DNA from: Deinococcota bacterium
GTDB taxonomy: Bacteria; Deinococcota; Deinococci; Deinococcales; Trueperaceae
Direction of reading: 5' to 3'
Length of the DNA stretch: 64,000 nt
Assembly (NCBI GenBank): GCA_963170125.1
Contig: CAUJFI010000020.1
Span: forward strand, 1 to 64,000
Position numbers and translations under genes: made by a program. The notes beneath the pieces were generated by a model. The model was not told the DNA's origin. It saw only the letters and a program-made list of their open reading frames with translations, and made no database searches. Of the stretch, positions 24,435-33,270 are shown in pieces. How positions within the stretch are numbered: position 1 is the first letter of the stretch; each line of letters starts with the position of its first letter.

Positions 24435-25409
24435 ATGGTCGAAGAGAAGCTGATGTACGGCGCGCGCCGTCTCGTCACCCAGTGCACCGCCGTTCAGCCG
24501 AACGAGAACGGCCTCGTGGTGCTGGACACGAGGACCGACCCCGTCATAGCCGACGCGCTGGCCCAGGCGCTCCGCGAGGTGGGAGCGACCGCGACCGTGA
24601 TCCGCACCGACAGTGCCAAGACCGACTCCGGCGAGGCCGCCCCCACGGTAGCCGCCGCCATGCTCGCTTCCGACGTCATCTTCACGGCCGTGCAGGTCTC
24701 GCTGACCCATACGGAGGCCACCAAGGCCGCCTGCGCGGCGGGCGCGAGAGTGGCCGCACTGACGCAGTGGGTCCCGGAGATGCTCGCCGGCGGCGGCATC
24801 GAGGCGGACTTCCGTGCCATCGAGCCGCGCGTGTTGCGCGTCGCGGCGGCGTGGGACGCCGGTTCGACGGTCACCGTCACGAGCGCCGCCGGCACGGACA
24901 TGACCCTGGACATCCGCGGCAGGCTTGGCACGCCGCACGCCAAGACGGGCGTGGTGAGGCGGGGCACGTTCCATCCGATACCCGACATCGAGTCGCCGGT
25001 ATCCCCGGTGACGGGCAGCGGCGTGATCGTCTGCGACGCCTCCGTTCCCTACCTCGGCATCGGCGTGCTGAGCGAGCCGCTGACGCTCACGGTGGAGGAC
25101 GGCCGCGTCGTCGCCATCGAGGGGGGCCCGGCCGCCGACGTCGTCAGGAACTCCTGGGAAGCGCTGCGCGACCCCAACGTCTACCACCTCGCCGAGCTCG
25201 GCATCGGCATGAACCCGAGTTGCCGCCTGACGGGCCGGATGCTGGACGACGAGGGCGTGGCGAGCACCTGCCACTTCGGCATCGGCAGCAGTTACACGCT
25301 CGGGGGCGACGTGAAGGCCAAGTGCCACTACGACTTCGTGCTCCACGATCCCACCATCGCCGTGGACGGCACGACGATCATGCGCGCCGGCGAGCTCCTG
25401 ATCCAGTGA
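24435..25409 (+). CDS. NicX/M29-like metal-dependent hydrolase or dioxygenase
   Basis: The 324-residue protein resembles the aminopeptidase M29 superfamily branch that includes 2,5-dihydroxypyridine dioxygenase NicX. Conserved features are the ELGIGMNPSCRLTGRMLDDE segment near 257-277 (metal-binding Glu) and CHFGIGSSYTLGG with His near 285. KCHYDFVLHDPT with further His/Asp ligands follows near 303. It is shorter than classical M29 peptidases (about 400). It is the first gene of a run with an M29 aminopeptidase and a peptide-type importer, so peptide or N-heterocycle breakdown is plausible. The leaderless start is at ATG 24435. Confidence 0.7.
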   Translation: MVEEKLMYGARRLVTQCTAVQPNENGLVVLDTRTDPVIADALAQALREVGATATVIRTDSAKTDSGEAAPTVAAAMLASDVIFTAVQVSLTHTEATKAACAAGARVAALTQWVPEMLAGGGIEADFRAIEPRVLRVAAAWDAGSTVTVTSAAGTDMTLDIRGRLGTPHAKTGVVRRGTFHPIPDIESPVSPVTGSGVIVCDASVPYLGIGVLSEPLTLTVEDGRVVAIEGGPAADVVRNSWEALRDPNVYHLAELGIGMNPSCRLTGRMLDDEGVASTCHFGIGSSYTLGGDVKAKCHYDFVLHDPTIAVDGTTIMRAGELLIQ

Positions 25410-26431
25410 CACCCGACCGCGTCGCCGCCTTCGCCGATCTGGTGACGCGGTTCTGCCAGGAAGCCGCCCCCGGAGACGTCGTCCTCGTGGAGGGCACGAC
25501 CGCGACGCGCGCCGAGGCCCTCGCCGTGACGGAGGCGCTACGCCGTGAGGGCGCAGACACCAGAACGCTCTATCTCGACGACGCGGCCGACGCCGCCCGG
25601 GCGGTCGACGAGGCGCTCTGGCTGGGGCTGACGGGCTACGTGAGCTTGCGGACCGTCGGCGACAAGAGCGCGGCCGGCGCGCGGCCGGGCCCGAGCGAAA
25701 CGGTACGCACTCTGCGCATGACCGCCCGGAAGACCTCCACGTACCTGCCGGACCCGGTCCTCGCCCAGCGCGCCGGGCTCTCCCTGGCTGCGCTCGAGGA
25801 CTACTACGCCGCCCTCCTGCACCTGGACGCGGTCGATCCCGTCGCCAAGCTGCACGAGCTGCGCGACCTGCAGGAGGCGCTCCTCGCGCCCCTGCGGCGG
25901 GCCACCACGGTACGCATCGAGGGGGACGGCACCGACTTGACCCTCAGCACCGCGGGGCGCACCTGGGTCAACAGCTACGGCAGGCGCAACGTGCCGAGCG
26001 GTGAGATGTACACCAGCCCGGTGGAGTCGTCACCGCATGGGGTGATCCGTTTCGACGTCCCCAGCTACAACCACACGAAGCGCGTGGTCGGCGTGACCCT
26101 GGAGTTCCGCGCGGGCGAGCTGGTGCGTGCCTCGGCCGACGAGGGCGACGACGTCCTGCAGGCGCAGCTCGAGCGTGACGCCGGCGCGCGCCGCCTGGGC
26201 GAGCTCGGGATAGGTGGCAACCCGGCCATGACCAGGTTCCTCGGCGCCACGCTCTTCGACGAGAAGGTCTCCGGCACCGTCCACCTGGCGCTCGGCAAGG
26301 GCTACCCGCAGGCCGGGGGGCTCAACGACAGCGCGCTCCATTGGGACCTCATCAAGGACCTCCGCCGCGGCGGCCTGATCTCGCTGGACGGTGAGGTCTT
26401 CCAACAGGACGGGGTCTTCGTGGGCGCTTGA
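25406..26431 (+). CDS. M29-family aminopeptidase
   Basis: From GTG 25406 (overlapping the previous stop by 4 bases) the 341-residue protein matches thermophilic aminopeptidase T/PepS. It has an NVPSGEMYTSPVE segment near 197 with a metal-binding Glu. A second Glu lies in LGELGIGGNPAM, then TVHLALGKGYP (His and Tyr) and SALHWDLIKD (His, Asp). These supply a two-metal site for removing N-terminal residues from peptides in the cytoplasm. The adjacent importer with a family 5 binding protein would supply oligopeptides. Confidence 0.82.
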   Translation: MTPDRVAAFADLVTRFCQEAAPGDVVLVEGTTATRAEALAVTEALRREGADTRTLYLDDAADAARAVDEALWLGLTGYVSLRTVGDKSAAGARPGPSETVRTLRMTARKTSTYLPDPVLAQRAGLSLAALEDYYAALLHLDAVDPVAKLHELRDLQEALLAPLRRATTVRIEGDGTDLTLSTAGRTWVNSYGRRNVPSGEMYTSPVESSPHGVIRFDVPSYNHTKRVVGVTLEFRAGELVRASADEGDDVLQAQLERDAGARRLGELGIGGNPAMTRFLGATLFDEKVSGTVHLALGKGYPQAGGLNDSALHWDLIKDLRRGGLISLDGEVFQQDGVFVGA

Positions 26432-26485
26432 CGGCGTGCCCGCGAGGCGGTTCGAGCCGTGATCGATTTCAGCAGGAGGAAGACC

Positions 26486-27991
26486 ATGAAGCAACGTTAC
26501 CTGCAGTGGTTGCTCGCGACGGTGTTGGCGGCCCTCGCGTTCGGCAATGCCCAGAGCACGGTCACGGTGGCCGTCCCAGAGGGCCCTCCGGGCTTCGACC
26601 CCCAGAACAACAACCGGGCTGTCGCGTCGGGGATCTACATCAACCTCTTCGACTACCTGATCTTCAAGGACGCCGACGGCGCCTTCCAACCCGCGCTCGC
26701 CACGGCATGGGAACCGGTATCCGACACGGCGTGGCGCGTGGAACTGCGCCAGGGCGTCCTGTGGCACGACGGCGCCCCGTTCACGGCCGCCGACGTGGAG
26801 TTCACCTTCGAGCGGGTGGCCAACGACCCCGCCCTGCTGCGACACTCCTACTACGCGGGCATCACCGATGTCGAGGTGGTGAACGACCACGAGGTCATCT
26901 TCCACACCGCGGCGCCCGACCCGACCTTCTTGAGCGCCCTCAGCCGTAACGGCGCGAGCGTGATCCCTCGGCACTACTACGAGTCGGCGGGCGTCGAGAA
27001 GGCGTCGCTCGAGCCGATCGGCACGGGGCCGTACAAGTTCGTCGAGTACCGCACCGACGACCGGCTGGTCCTCGAGGCCTTCGACGACTACTGGGGCGGT
27101 CGCCCCCAGTTCGACAGGGCGGTGTTCCGGGTCATCCCCGAGTCGTCCACCGCCGTCAGCGAGTTGGTGACGGGCGGCGTGGACATCGTCACCTCAGTGA
27201 AGGTCTCCGAGGTCGCCCGCGTCGAGGCCTCCAGCTCCGCGCACATCGAGCGCGTCGGCAGCAACAGTACGCAGTACATCACCTTCAACGTCTCCGAGGG
27301 CCAAGTGACCGCCGACCCGCTCGTGCGCGCCGCCATCGACTACGCCGTTGACGATAGCCTGCTCGCCGAGGTCCTGACCGACGGCGCCGGCGTGCCCGTG
27401 CGGGCCAGGGTCTCGCCGGAGACCTCGTTCTCGCCGGCCGGCCTCTACGACACCTACCTCTACGACGTGGAGCGCGCCCGCGAGCTGTTGGCGGAGGCTG
27501 GTTACGCGGCAGGCGGCCTGACGGTGACTCTCATGGGCAACACGGGCCATGCCGACATCGCCGACCTCGTGGCGGCCATGCTCGCCGAGGTCGGGATCGG
27601 CACGAAGATCGAGTTGTTCGAGTCGAGCGTTTGGAACAGCAAGTACTGGCAGCCGGGCGACTTCACGAACATCGCGTTCGGCGCCTCGAGCGACTCCTCG
27701 TTCGACTACGGCAACTCCCTCATCGACCTGACGTGCCCCGACGGCGTGCATGCGCGCCGCAGCCACTGGTGCAACGAGGAGTACACCGACCTGGTCGACG
27801 CCGCTAACACGGAGTTCGACCCGGTCAAGCGCGCCGAGCTCCTCAGCGCTGCCACCGACATCCTGTTGGACGAGCGCCCACAGTACTACCTCTACAGCAA
27901 CGCGACGTTCGTGGGGGTCAGCGATCGACTCTCGTTCACGCCGCGCGCCGACTCGCTCATCGTCCTCGCGGAGACCACCGCGGCGCCCTAG
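26486..27991 (+). CDS. Family 5 solute-binding protein (peptide-type ABC importer)
   Basis: The 501-residue protein starts at ATG 26486 after AGGAGGAAG. The signal peptide ends near residue 23 (FGNAQ). The SBP_bac_5 features are LATAWEPVSDTAWRVELRQG, FTAADVEFTFERV and IGTGPYKFVEY. It captures peptides or similar ligands in the periplasm. It is followed within 3 bases by the first permease gene. It differs from the orphan binding protein at 20709-22451, so the two probably serve different ligands. Confidence 0.87.
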   Translation: MKQRYLQWLLATVLAALAFGNAQSTVTVAVPEGPPGFDPQNNNRAVASGIYINLFDYLIFKDADGAFQPALATAWEPVSDTAWRVELRQGVLWHDGAPFTAADVEFTFERVANDPALLRHSYYAGITDVEVVNDHEVIFHTAAPDPTFLSALSRNGASVIPRHYYESAGVEKASLEPIGTGPYKFVEYRTDDRLVLEAFDDYWGGRPQFDRAVFRVIPESSTAVSELVTGGVDIVTSVKVSEVARVEASSSAHIERVGSNSTQYITFNVSEGQVTADPLVRAAIDYAVDDSLLAEVLTDGAGVPVRARVSPETSFSPAGLYDTYLYDVERARELLAEAGYAAGGLTVTLMGNTGHADIADLVAAMLAEVGIGTKIELFESSVWNSKYWQPGDFTNIAFGASSDSSFDYGNSLIDLTCPDGVHARRSHWCNEEYTDLVDAANTEFDPVKRAELLSAATDILLDERPQYYLYSNATFVGVSDRLSFTPRADSLIVLAETTAAP

Positions 27992-27994
27992 GCG

Positions 27995-28933
27995 ATGACT
28001 GGTTACGTCCTACGCCGGCTTCTTCAGGTGATCCCGACACTTATCGGGATCACCTTGCTGGTGTTCGTGACGTTGAGGCTGTCCGGCGACCCCATCGCCG
28101 CCTACCTGGGCAGCGACGCCGCGGACAGCGCCGTGATCACGCCGGAGCAGGAAGCCGCCATCAGACAGCGTCTGGGGCTGGATCGCCCGCTCGCCGTCCA
28201 GTACCTGGTCTTCCTACGCAACGTGGCGCGGGGCGACTTCGGGCAGTCGTTCATCTACCAAGGGCGGCCGGCCGCGAGCCTCCTGCTCGAGCGCCTGCCC
28301 GCCACGGCCGCCTTGGCCGCCGCCGCCCTGGTGATCGCCATCCTGATCTCGCTGCCCGGGGGCATGCTGGCCGCCGTCAACCGCAACAAGGCGCCGGACA
28401 CCCTGGTGAACGTCTACTCGGTCATCGGCGACGCCATGCCGAACTTCTGGCTTGGGGTCATGTTGATCCTCCTGTTCAGCGTGAAGCTGGGCTGGTTGCC
28501 CGTGTCAGGCAGCGGCACCTGGCGCCACCTCGTCCTCCCCGCGCTCACCCTGGGAACGAGCATGGCCGCCCTCCAGACGCGGCTGATGCGCACCGGCCTC
28601 ATCGAGGCCCTGCAGCAGGACTACGTACGGACGGCGCGCGCGAAGGGGCTCACGCCCAGGACCGTGCTGTTCAAGCACGCCCTGCGCAACGCGGCGCTCG
28701 GCTACGTGACCCTGCTAGGCCTGGCCGTCCCCGGCCTCCTGGGCGGCTCCGTCGTGGTCGAACGGATCTTCGCCTGGCCCGGCATGGGGCTCCTCTTCAT
28801 CAACGGGCTCGGTGGACGCGACATGGCCCTGATCCAGGCGGTGGTCATCTTCTCGGCGGCGATGGTCATCCTCGCCAACCTGGGCGTCGACCTCCTCTAC
28901 ACCGTCATAGACCCGCGGATCCGGTACCAGTGA
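27995..28933 (+). CDS. DppB/OppB-type ABC permease
   Basis: The 312-residue protein has six membrane helices. The N-terminal YVLRRLLQVIPTLIGITLLVF segment is typical of DppB. The EAA loop (TARAKGLTPRTVLFKHALRNA, near 210-230) contacts the ATPase. It pairs with the next permease to import the ligand delivered by the upstream binding protein. Its stop overlaps the next start (GTGA). Confidence 0.9.
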   Translation: MTGYVLRRLLQVIPTLIGITLLVFVTLRLSGDPIAAYLGSDAADSAVITPEQEAAIRQRLGLDRPLAVQYLVFLRNVARGDFGQSFIYQGRPAASLLLERLPATAALAAAALVIAILISLPGGMLAAVNRNKAPDTLVNVYSVIGDAMPNFWLGVMLILLFSVKLGWLPVSGSGTWRHLVLPALTLGTSMAALQTRLMRTGLIEALQQDYVRTARAKGLTPRTVLFKHALRNAALGYVTLLGLAVPGLLGGSVVVERIFAWPGMGLLFINGLGGRDMALIQAVVIFSAAMVILANLGVDLLYTVIDPRIRYQ

Positions 28934-29775
28934 GAAGGCTGAAGGGCATCCTGCGCAACCCGCTGGCCGTCATCGGGGCGGCGCTCCTCCTCGCGTTCCT
29001 GCTGATAGCGGCGTTCGCGACGGCCCTCGCACCCCACGACCCCGCACTGCAGAACCTGCGCGCGCGCCTGCTGCCGCCCTTCTGGCTGGAAGGCGGAAGA
29101 CCGGAGTACCCGCTCGGCACCGACCAGCTGGGGCGCGACCTCCTGTCGCGCGTCCTCTACGGCAGCCGCGTGGCCGTGATGGTCGCCTTCGGCGCCACCA
29201 GCCTCGCCATGCTCATCGGCGTGCTGCTCGGCCTGATCTCCGGGTACTTCAGGGGCGCCTGGGACACCGCCATCATGCGGCTCGTCGACATCATCGTCTC
29301 GGTGCCCAACACCATCTTGTACCTGACCATCCTGGCGCTGGCCGGGCCGAGCCTGCCGCTGCTCATCCTCGTGATAGGGCTGCTTGGCTGGACCACCACG
29401 GCGAGGGTCATCCGCAGTGAGGTCCTGTCCCTCGGAAAGCGCGAGTACGTCGAAGCATCGCGCGCCCTCGGCAGACGCGAGGGCGCGACGGCCTTCAGGC
29501 ACGTGCTGCCCAACATCATGGGCAGCGTCATCGCGCTGGGAACGTTGAAAGCCTCCGCCACCATCATCATCGAGTCGACCCTCAGCTACCTCGGCTTCGG
29601 GGTCCAGCCGCCGACCCTGACGTGGGGTCAGCTGCTCTCGCAGGGTCAGCAGTACGTGTCGACCGCCTGGTGGCTCTCGACGTTCCCGGGGATCGCGATC
29701 ACGCTACTCTCCTTGAGCCTCATCTTCCTCGGCAACTGGCTTAGGGACGTGTTCGACCCCAGGGTCGCCCCGTAG
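28930..29775 (+). CDS. DppC/OppC-type ABC permease
   Basis: The 281-residue protein has an N-terminal helix, then PHDPALQNLRARLLPP and the LGTDQLGRDLLSRVLYGSR motif characteristic of DppC. Five further helices and an EAA loop (EASRALGRREGATAFRHVLPN) follow. It forms the membrane channel with the upstream DppB-like protein. The operon ends here; the DppD/DppF-type ATPases are absent from the window, so shared ATPases must be encoded elsewhere. Confidence 0.9.
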   Translation: MRRLKGILRNPLAVIGAALLLAFLLIAAFATALAPHDPALQNLRARLLPPFWLEGGRPEYPLGTDQLGRDLLSRVLYGSRVAVMVAFGATSLAMLIGVLLGLISGYFRGAWDTAIMRLVDIIVSVPNTILYLTILALAGPSLPLLILVIGLLGWTTTARVIRSEVLSLGKREYVEASRALGRREGATAFRHVLPNIMGSVIALGTLKASATIIIESTLSYLGFGVQPPTLTWGQLLSQGQQYVSTAWWLSTFPGIAITLLSLSLIFLGNWLRDVFDPRVAP

Positions 29776-29884
29776 CCCGAGGGACTTCCCGACCTGGCAA
29801 CACCGATAGTGGAACGGTACATTGCTTTCAAGAGGGCTTCCGCGAGCGCGGGCGAGGCATCTCTCGGCGGGGAAGGTGACGCAG

Positions 29885-30613
29885 GTGCTTCGAGAAGCGT
29901 TGATCGTTGGCGCGGCTTTCTTGGCGTACTACGCCGCAGTCGTCGTAGTCCTCCTCGCGGCGCGGCGCCTGCTCAAACCGCCCGGCGAGCTGGTCCGCAA
30001 GCTGTTCCACATCAGCGTGGCTGGTTCCATGTTCGTGCCGCTGCACCTCTTGAGCTCCTGGCAGCTCGCGACGGGCATGCTCTTGGGGTTCGGCGTCCTC
30101 TTCTACATCGTGATCAGTTGGGCAGGTCGCTACCCACGCTTCATGCGGGCCCTCCACGAGCGACACCCGGGCGAGGTCCGCTCGAGCCTGGCGCTCATGT
30201 TCTTCACCATGGCCGTGCTCTTCGCCCTCGGTTGGGGTTGGCTCGGTCCGGACTCCAAGTTCATGGTCGTGGCCCCGATCCTGGGGTGGGGGTTCGGCGA
30301 CGCGTCCGCGGCGCTCGTCGGCAAGAAGTGGGGCAGGCACAGGCTCAGCCACCCGTGGGTGGACAACAAGAAGACGACAGAGGGCACCATCGCCATGTTC
30401 GTGTTCGCCACCGCCGCCATCCTCGTCACGCTCATCGGTTACACCGCGTGGCCGTGGTACGCGTGCCTCCTCGTGGCCTTGCTCGTGGCGCCGGTGACGG
30501 CCGTGGTCGAGCTCGTCACCAGGAACGGCCTCGATACCATCACCGTTCCCCTGGCCACGTTCGCCTGGCTGCTCGCGGTCGTGACGCTGTTCGGGCGGCT
30601 AGGAGTCCTCTGA
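29885..30613 (+). CDS. Dolichol/phytol kinase-like CTP-dependent membrane protein
   Basis: The 242-residue integral membrane protein has about six helices. Family marks are the RKLFHI motif near residue 38, GWGFGDASAALVGKKWG near 137-153 and the downstream DNKKTTEGT. These are shared by CDP-diacylglycerol synthase-like and CTP-dependent lipid kinases (phytol, dolichol, diacylglycerol). It probably phosphorylates an isoprenoid alcohol or lipid in the membrane. GTG 29885 was chosen for GGGGAAGG about 8 bases upstream; GTG 29876 is an alternative. A promoter TGGCAA-17-TACATT lies just upstream (about 29794-29822). Confidence 0.75.
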   Translation: MLREALIVGAAFLAYYAAVVVVLLAARRLLKPPGELVRKLFHISVAGSMFVPLHLLSSWQLATGMLLGFGVLFYIVISWAGRYPRFMRALHERHPGEVRSSLALMFFTMAVLFALGWGWLGPDSKFMVVAPILGWGFGDASAALVGKKWGRHRLSHPWVDNKKTTEGTIAMFVFATAAILVTLIGYTAWPWYACLLVALLVAPVTAVVELVTRNGLDTITVPLATFAWLLAVVTLFGRLGVL

Positions 30614-30626
30614 TCGGCGCCCTCAG

Positions 30627-31277
30627 ATGAACAGCGCCACCCACGACGTTTCGCGACCGGGGGCCGGCCAGCACGCCGCCAAGAGCGAACGGACGCTCCT
30701 CGCCTCATGGCTGTTGAGCGCCCCCGGTCCGGTCGTGACGGGTATCGCCGTCGCCATGAGTTCGTCAGCAACCCAGATCGCCGACGCCATCCGCCGAACG
30801 CTAGAGCTGGCGGCACTCTTCACGGGCTGGTGGACGTTCCGCCGGCGCAAACGCGTCGCCTCCGACGCGGAGCGGCTCAGGCTGGAACGCAGGTCCGAGA
30901 TGAGCGTGGCGCTCGCCATGGCGATCTCCGGCGTGATCATGCTCCTCATCGGGGGCTACCGGTTCTTGAACTACGAGCCGGGCGGCAACGTGATCGTCGG
31001 GTTGATCGTGGCCGTGCTGGGCGGGGGCGTCAACGCGACCTTCTGGGTGAGGTACACGAGGCTGCTACGCCACGCCCCCGACCCGGTCCTGGCGGGGCAG
31101 CTCAAGCTCTACCGAGCGAAGACCATGGTCGATCTCGCGGTCACGACGGCGCTCCTCACCGTCGCGCTCATCCCGACCCAGCCGGTGACGCGCTACGTCG
31201 ACACGCTAGGCTCCGTGTTCGTGGCCTGCTACCTGATCCTCCAGGCGCTGAGCTTCCGGCGGGCCAAGGCGGCATGA
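30627..31277 (+). CDS. CDF-like membrane protein with degenerate metal site
   Basis: The 216-residue protein has about six hydrophobic helices and the overall pattern of the cation diffusion facilitator membrane domain (GPVVTGIAVAMSSSATQIADAIRRT, then YRAKTMVDLAVTTALLTVAL). In working CDF exporters, helices 2 and 5 each carry an H/D-x3-D zinc pair. Here each keeps only one aspartate, and there is no C-terminal cytoplasmic domain. It probably does not transport zinc in the usual way. Only 13 bases separate it from the preceding gene. Confidence 0.55.
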   Translation: MNSATHDVSRPGAGQHAAKSERTLLASWLLSAPGPVVTGIAVAMSSSATQIADAIRRTLELAALFTGWWTFRRRKRVASDAERLRLERRSEMSVALAMAISGVIMLLIGGYRFLNYEPGGNVIVGLIVAVLGGGVNATFWVRYTRLLRHAPDPVLAGQLKLYRAKTMVDLAVTTALLTVALIPTQPVTRYVDTLGSVFVACYLILQALSFRRAKAA

Positions 31278-31403
31278 GGTCGCCACGTCGTCCAGCACGA
31301 TGATCCCGAGCTCGTCGCGGCGGCGCCTGGTCTGCACCGACGCTGGCTCGCGCTGGCTACAACGGACCGCCCCCGCCCGATCACCCAGGGCGAGGGCGGC
31401 GAA

Positions 31404-31418
31404 CCGAACCTGGTTCGG
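31404..31418. repeat. 15-bp inverted repeat CCGAACC-T-GGTTCGG
   Basis: A perfect 7-bp inverted repeat (8 bp with the flanking A/T) around a single central T lies just beyond the lipoprotein stop. A one-base loop is too tight for a normal hairpin, so protein binding is more likely. It resembles, but is not in register with, the LacI operators near 38455 and 38540. Confidence 0.45.
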
Positions 31419-31429
31419 TGGAGGTCAGC

Positions 31430-32167
31430 TCAGACTGCGCCGACCACGTTGAAGTACAGCTCCTCCGCGTCGTCGTTCCCGAACACCACGCCTGTCACGT
31501 CACCCGTGTCCGGGTCGTGTTGGAAGGACAACGCTACCTGGTTCCAGCCGGCCGTCAGGTCGAGCTCGACCGTGAGCGGGGCGCTATCGAAGCTGCACGT
31601 GGCCGCGCCGGAGGTCACGCTCACGTCATCGGTTGCGAAGAGCCAGGTCACGATGGTGTAGTCGCTGATGTCGCCGGGGCCTTCGAAGTCCACGGGGGCC
31701 GTGGTGACGATGCTGAAGCCGGAGCCCATGATCGACAGGAAGACGACCCCTGGCAGGTTGAGGTAACCGGCCATGTAGAGGTAGCTGACCCGCGCGGTGA
31801 TCGAGTCCGCCGTCAACGGGCACTCGATCAAGTCCTCCATCACCGCGAGATCGGCAGCCGGGGCCAACACGGACGCCGGGATGTCCTCGGCGGCTGGCAG
31901 CGGCAGCTCGAACGTGCCGTCGGCGGCGATCGCCACCGGCTCGGAGGCGAACAGTCCGGGGATCACCTCCGTCATCGCCGCGGAGGTGAGCGCGCTGGGG
32001 TCGAGCATCACCATGCTTGCGCCGAGGACCTTGAAGTCTGGGGTCGGGTAGCTGACCGTACCCGCCACCGATGGCACGGGTGGCGGCTCCTCGGTCCTTG
32101 GCGCCTGAGCACACGCAGCCAGGGCGACTACTACCCCCAACATGAGGACGGGAAGTGAACGCTTCAC
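31430..32167 (-). CDS. Lipoprotein of unknown function
   Basis: From GTG 32167 (preceded by GAGAGGAGGT) the 245-residue protein has a clear lipoprotein signal with lipobox LAAC (Cys about residue 18). The mature part is acidic, beta-rich and low in lysine, with only two further cysteines (IECPL and ATCSF) that could form a disulfide. I recognise no domain. It is probably anchored at the cell surface. Monocistronic; its stop lies next to the inverted repeat at 31404-31418. Confidence 0.7.
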   Translation of the reverse strand: MKRSLPVLMLGVVVALAACAQAPRTEEPPPVPSVAGTVSYPTPDFKVLGASMVMLDPSALTSAAMTEVIPGLFASEPVAIAADGTFELPLPAAEDIPASVLAPAADLAVMEDLIECPLTADSITARVSYLYMAGYLNLPGVVFLSIMGSGFSIVTTAPVDFEGPGDISDYTIVTWLFATDDVSVTSGAATCSFDSAPLTVELDLTAGWNQVALSFQHDPDTGDVTGVVFGNDDAEELYFNVVGAV

Positions 32168-32295
32168 GGGTAGACCTCCTCTCGGCCGCCCTGGGTTCCG
32201 GCGGCCGGTGAACACATGACGGTTACATGCCTGCTTCCGCGAGATGGTGAACGGCTCCACACGACGGCCATCGCCTGAACGGCCGGAGTGGCGAA

Positions 32296-33230
32296 GTGAG
32301 GATGCGAGGATGCGCGTCCAGCACGACCGCTACGATCCGGGCCCGCGATGCGAAGCGGACGGCGGTAACGCTTCACCAGGGGCCGATCGGTCAGATAGTC
32401 TCCTTCCGCTCCACCTTCGCCGTCATCCCGCTCATGATCTTCCTGCTGGTGCGCAGGGAGTTCCCCGGCGGCCTCGCCACCAAGCGCCCGCTCGGCCACC
32501 TCGCTCGGTCGGCGTTCGGCACCGCCAGCATGTTCCTTTCCTTCGCGACGATCGCGCGCTTGCCACTCGCCGACTCGACGCTCGTTGGGTACGTAACGCC
32601 GCTCCTGACCGCGCTCCTCGGCGGTCTCCTCCTCCATGAGGCCTGACGCGCTCCAAGCTGACCGGGATCTTCCTCGGGGTGTGTGGCGTGCTCGTGCTCA
32701 CGCTGCCACAGCTGGTGGGCACGACGATCGACACGACGCGACTAGTCGGCTACGGCCTCGGCCTGCTCTCCGCGGTCCTCGCGGCCGGGGCGATGATCCA
32801 GGTGCGGCGGCTGGGTACCACCGAGTCGCCTGGCGCGATCGCCCTCTACTTCGTGCTCGTCTCGGCGCTCGTTTCGCTCTTCACGCTCCCAACTGGCTGG
32901 GTCGCTCCGAGCGTCGGCACCCTCGTCATGCTCGTGCTCGCCGGGCTGGTCGGCGGCTTGGCGCACATAGCCATGACGCTCTCGTACCGCTACGCTGAGG
33001 CCTCGACCCTCGCCCAGTTCGAGTACCTGTCGCTCATCTGGGCCGGCGTCCTGGACCTCACCGTCTTCCACATCGGGCTGAGCCCGTGGTTCATCTTGGC
33101 GGTGCCGCTACTCCTGACGGGCGCCGCCGTCTCCACCGGCATGGTCGGCGAGCAGCTGCAGAGGCTCGCTAGGCGTAGACGGGGGCGCCTGCCACACGCG
33201 GAGCGCCCCGCACGCAAACGCGCCGCTTAG
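32296..33230 (+). pseudogene. Frameshifted EamA/DMT-family transporter
   Basis: The first frame encodes an EamA half starting abruptly at GQIVSFRSTFAVIPLMIFLL and running to LLHEA, then a TGA at about 32644. One base out of frame, TRSKLTGIFLGVCGVLVLTLP and the whole second EamA domain follow to 33230. A single-base deletion near 32643-32646 explains the break. The normal first membrane helix is also missing, replaced by unrelated sequence. It is probably inactive, although a sequencing error could explain the frameshift alone. Confidence 0.75.
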
Positions 33231-33270
33231 CGCCGCTCCGCCCCAGGGCCTCGCGCGGCCGCGCCTGCCG

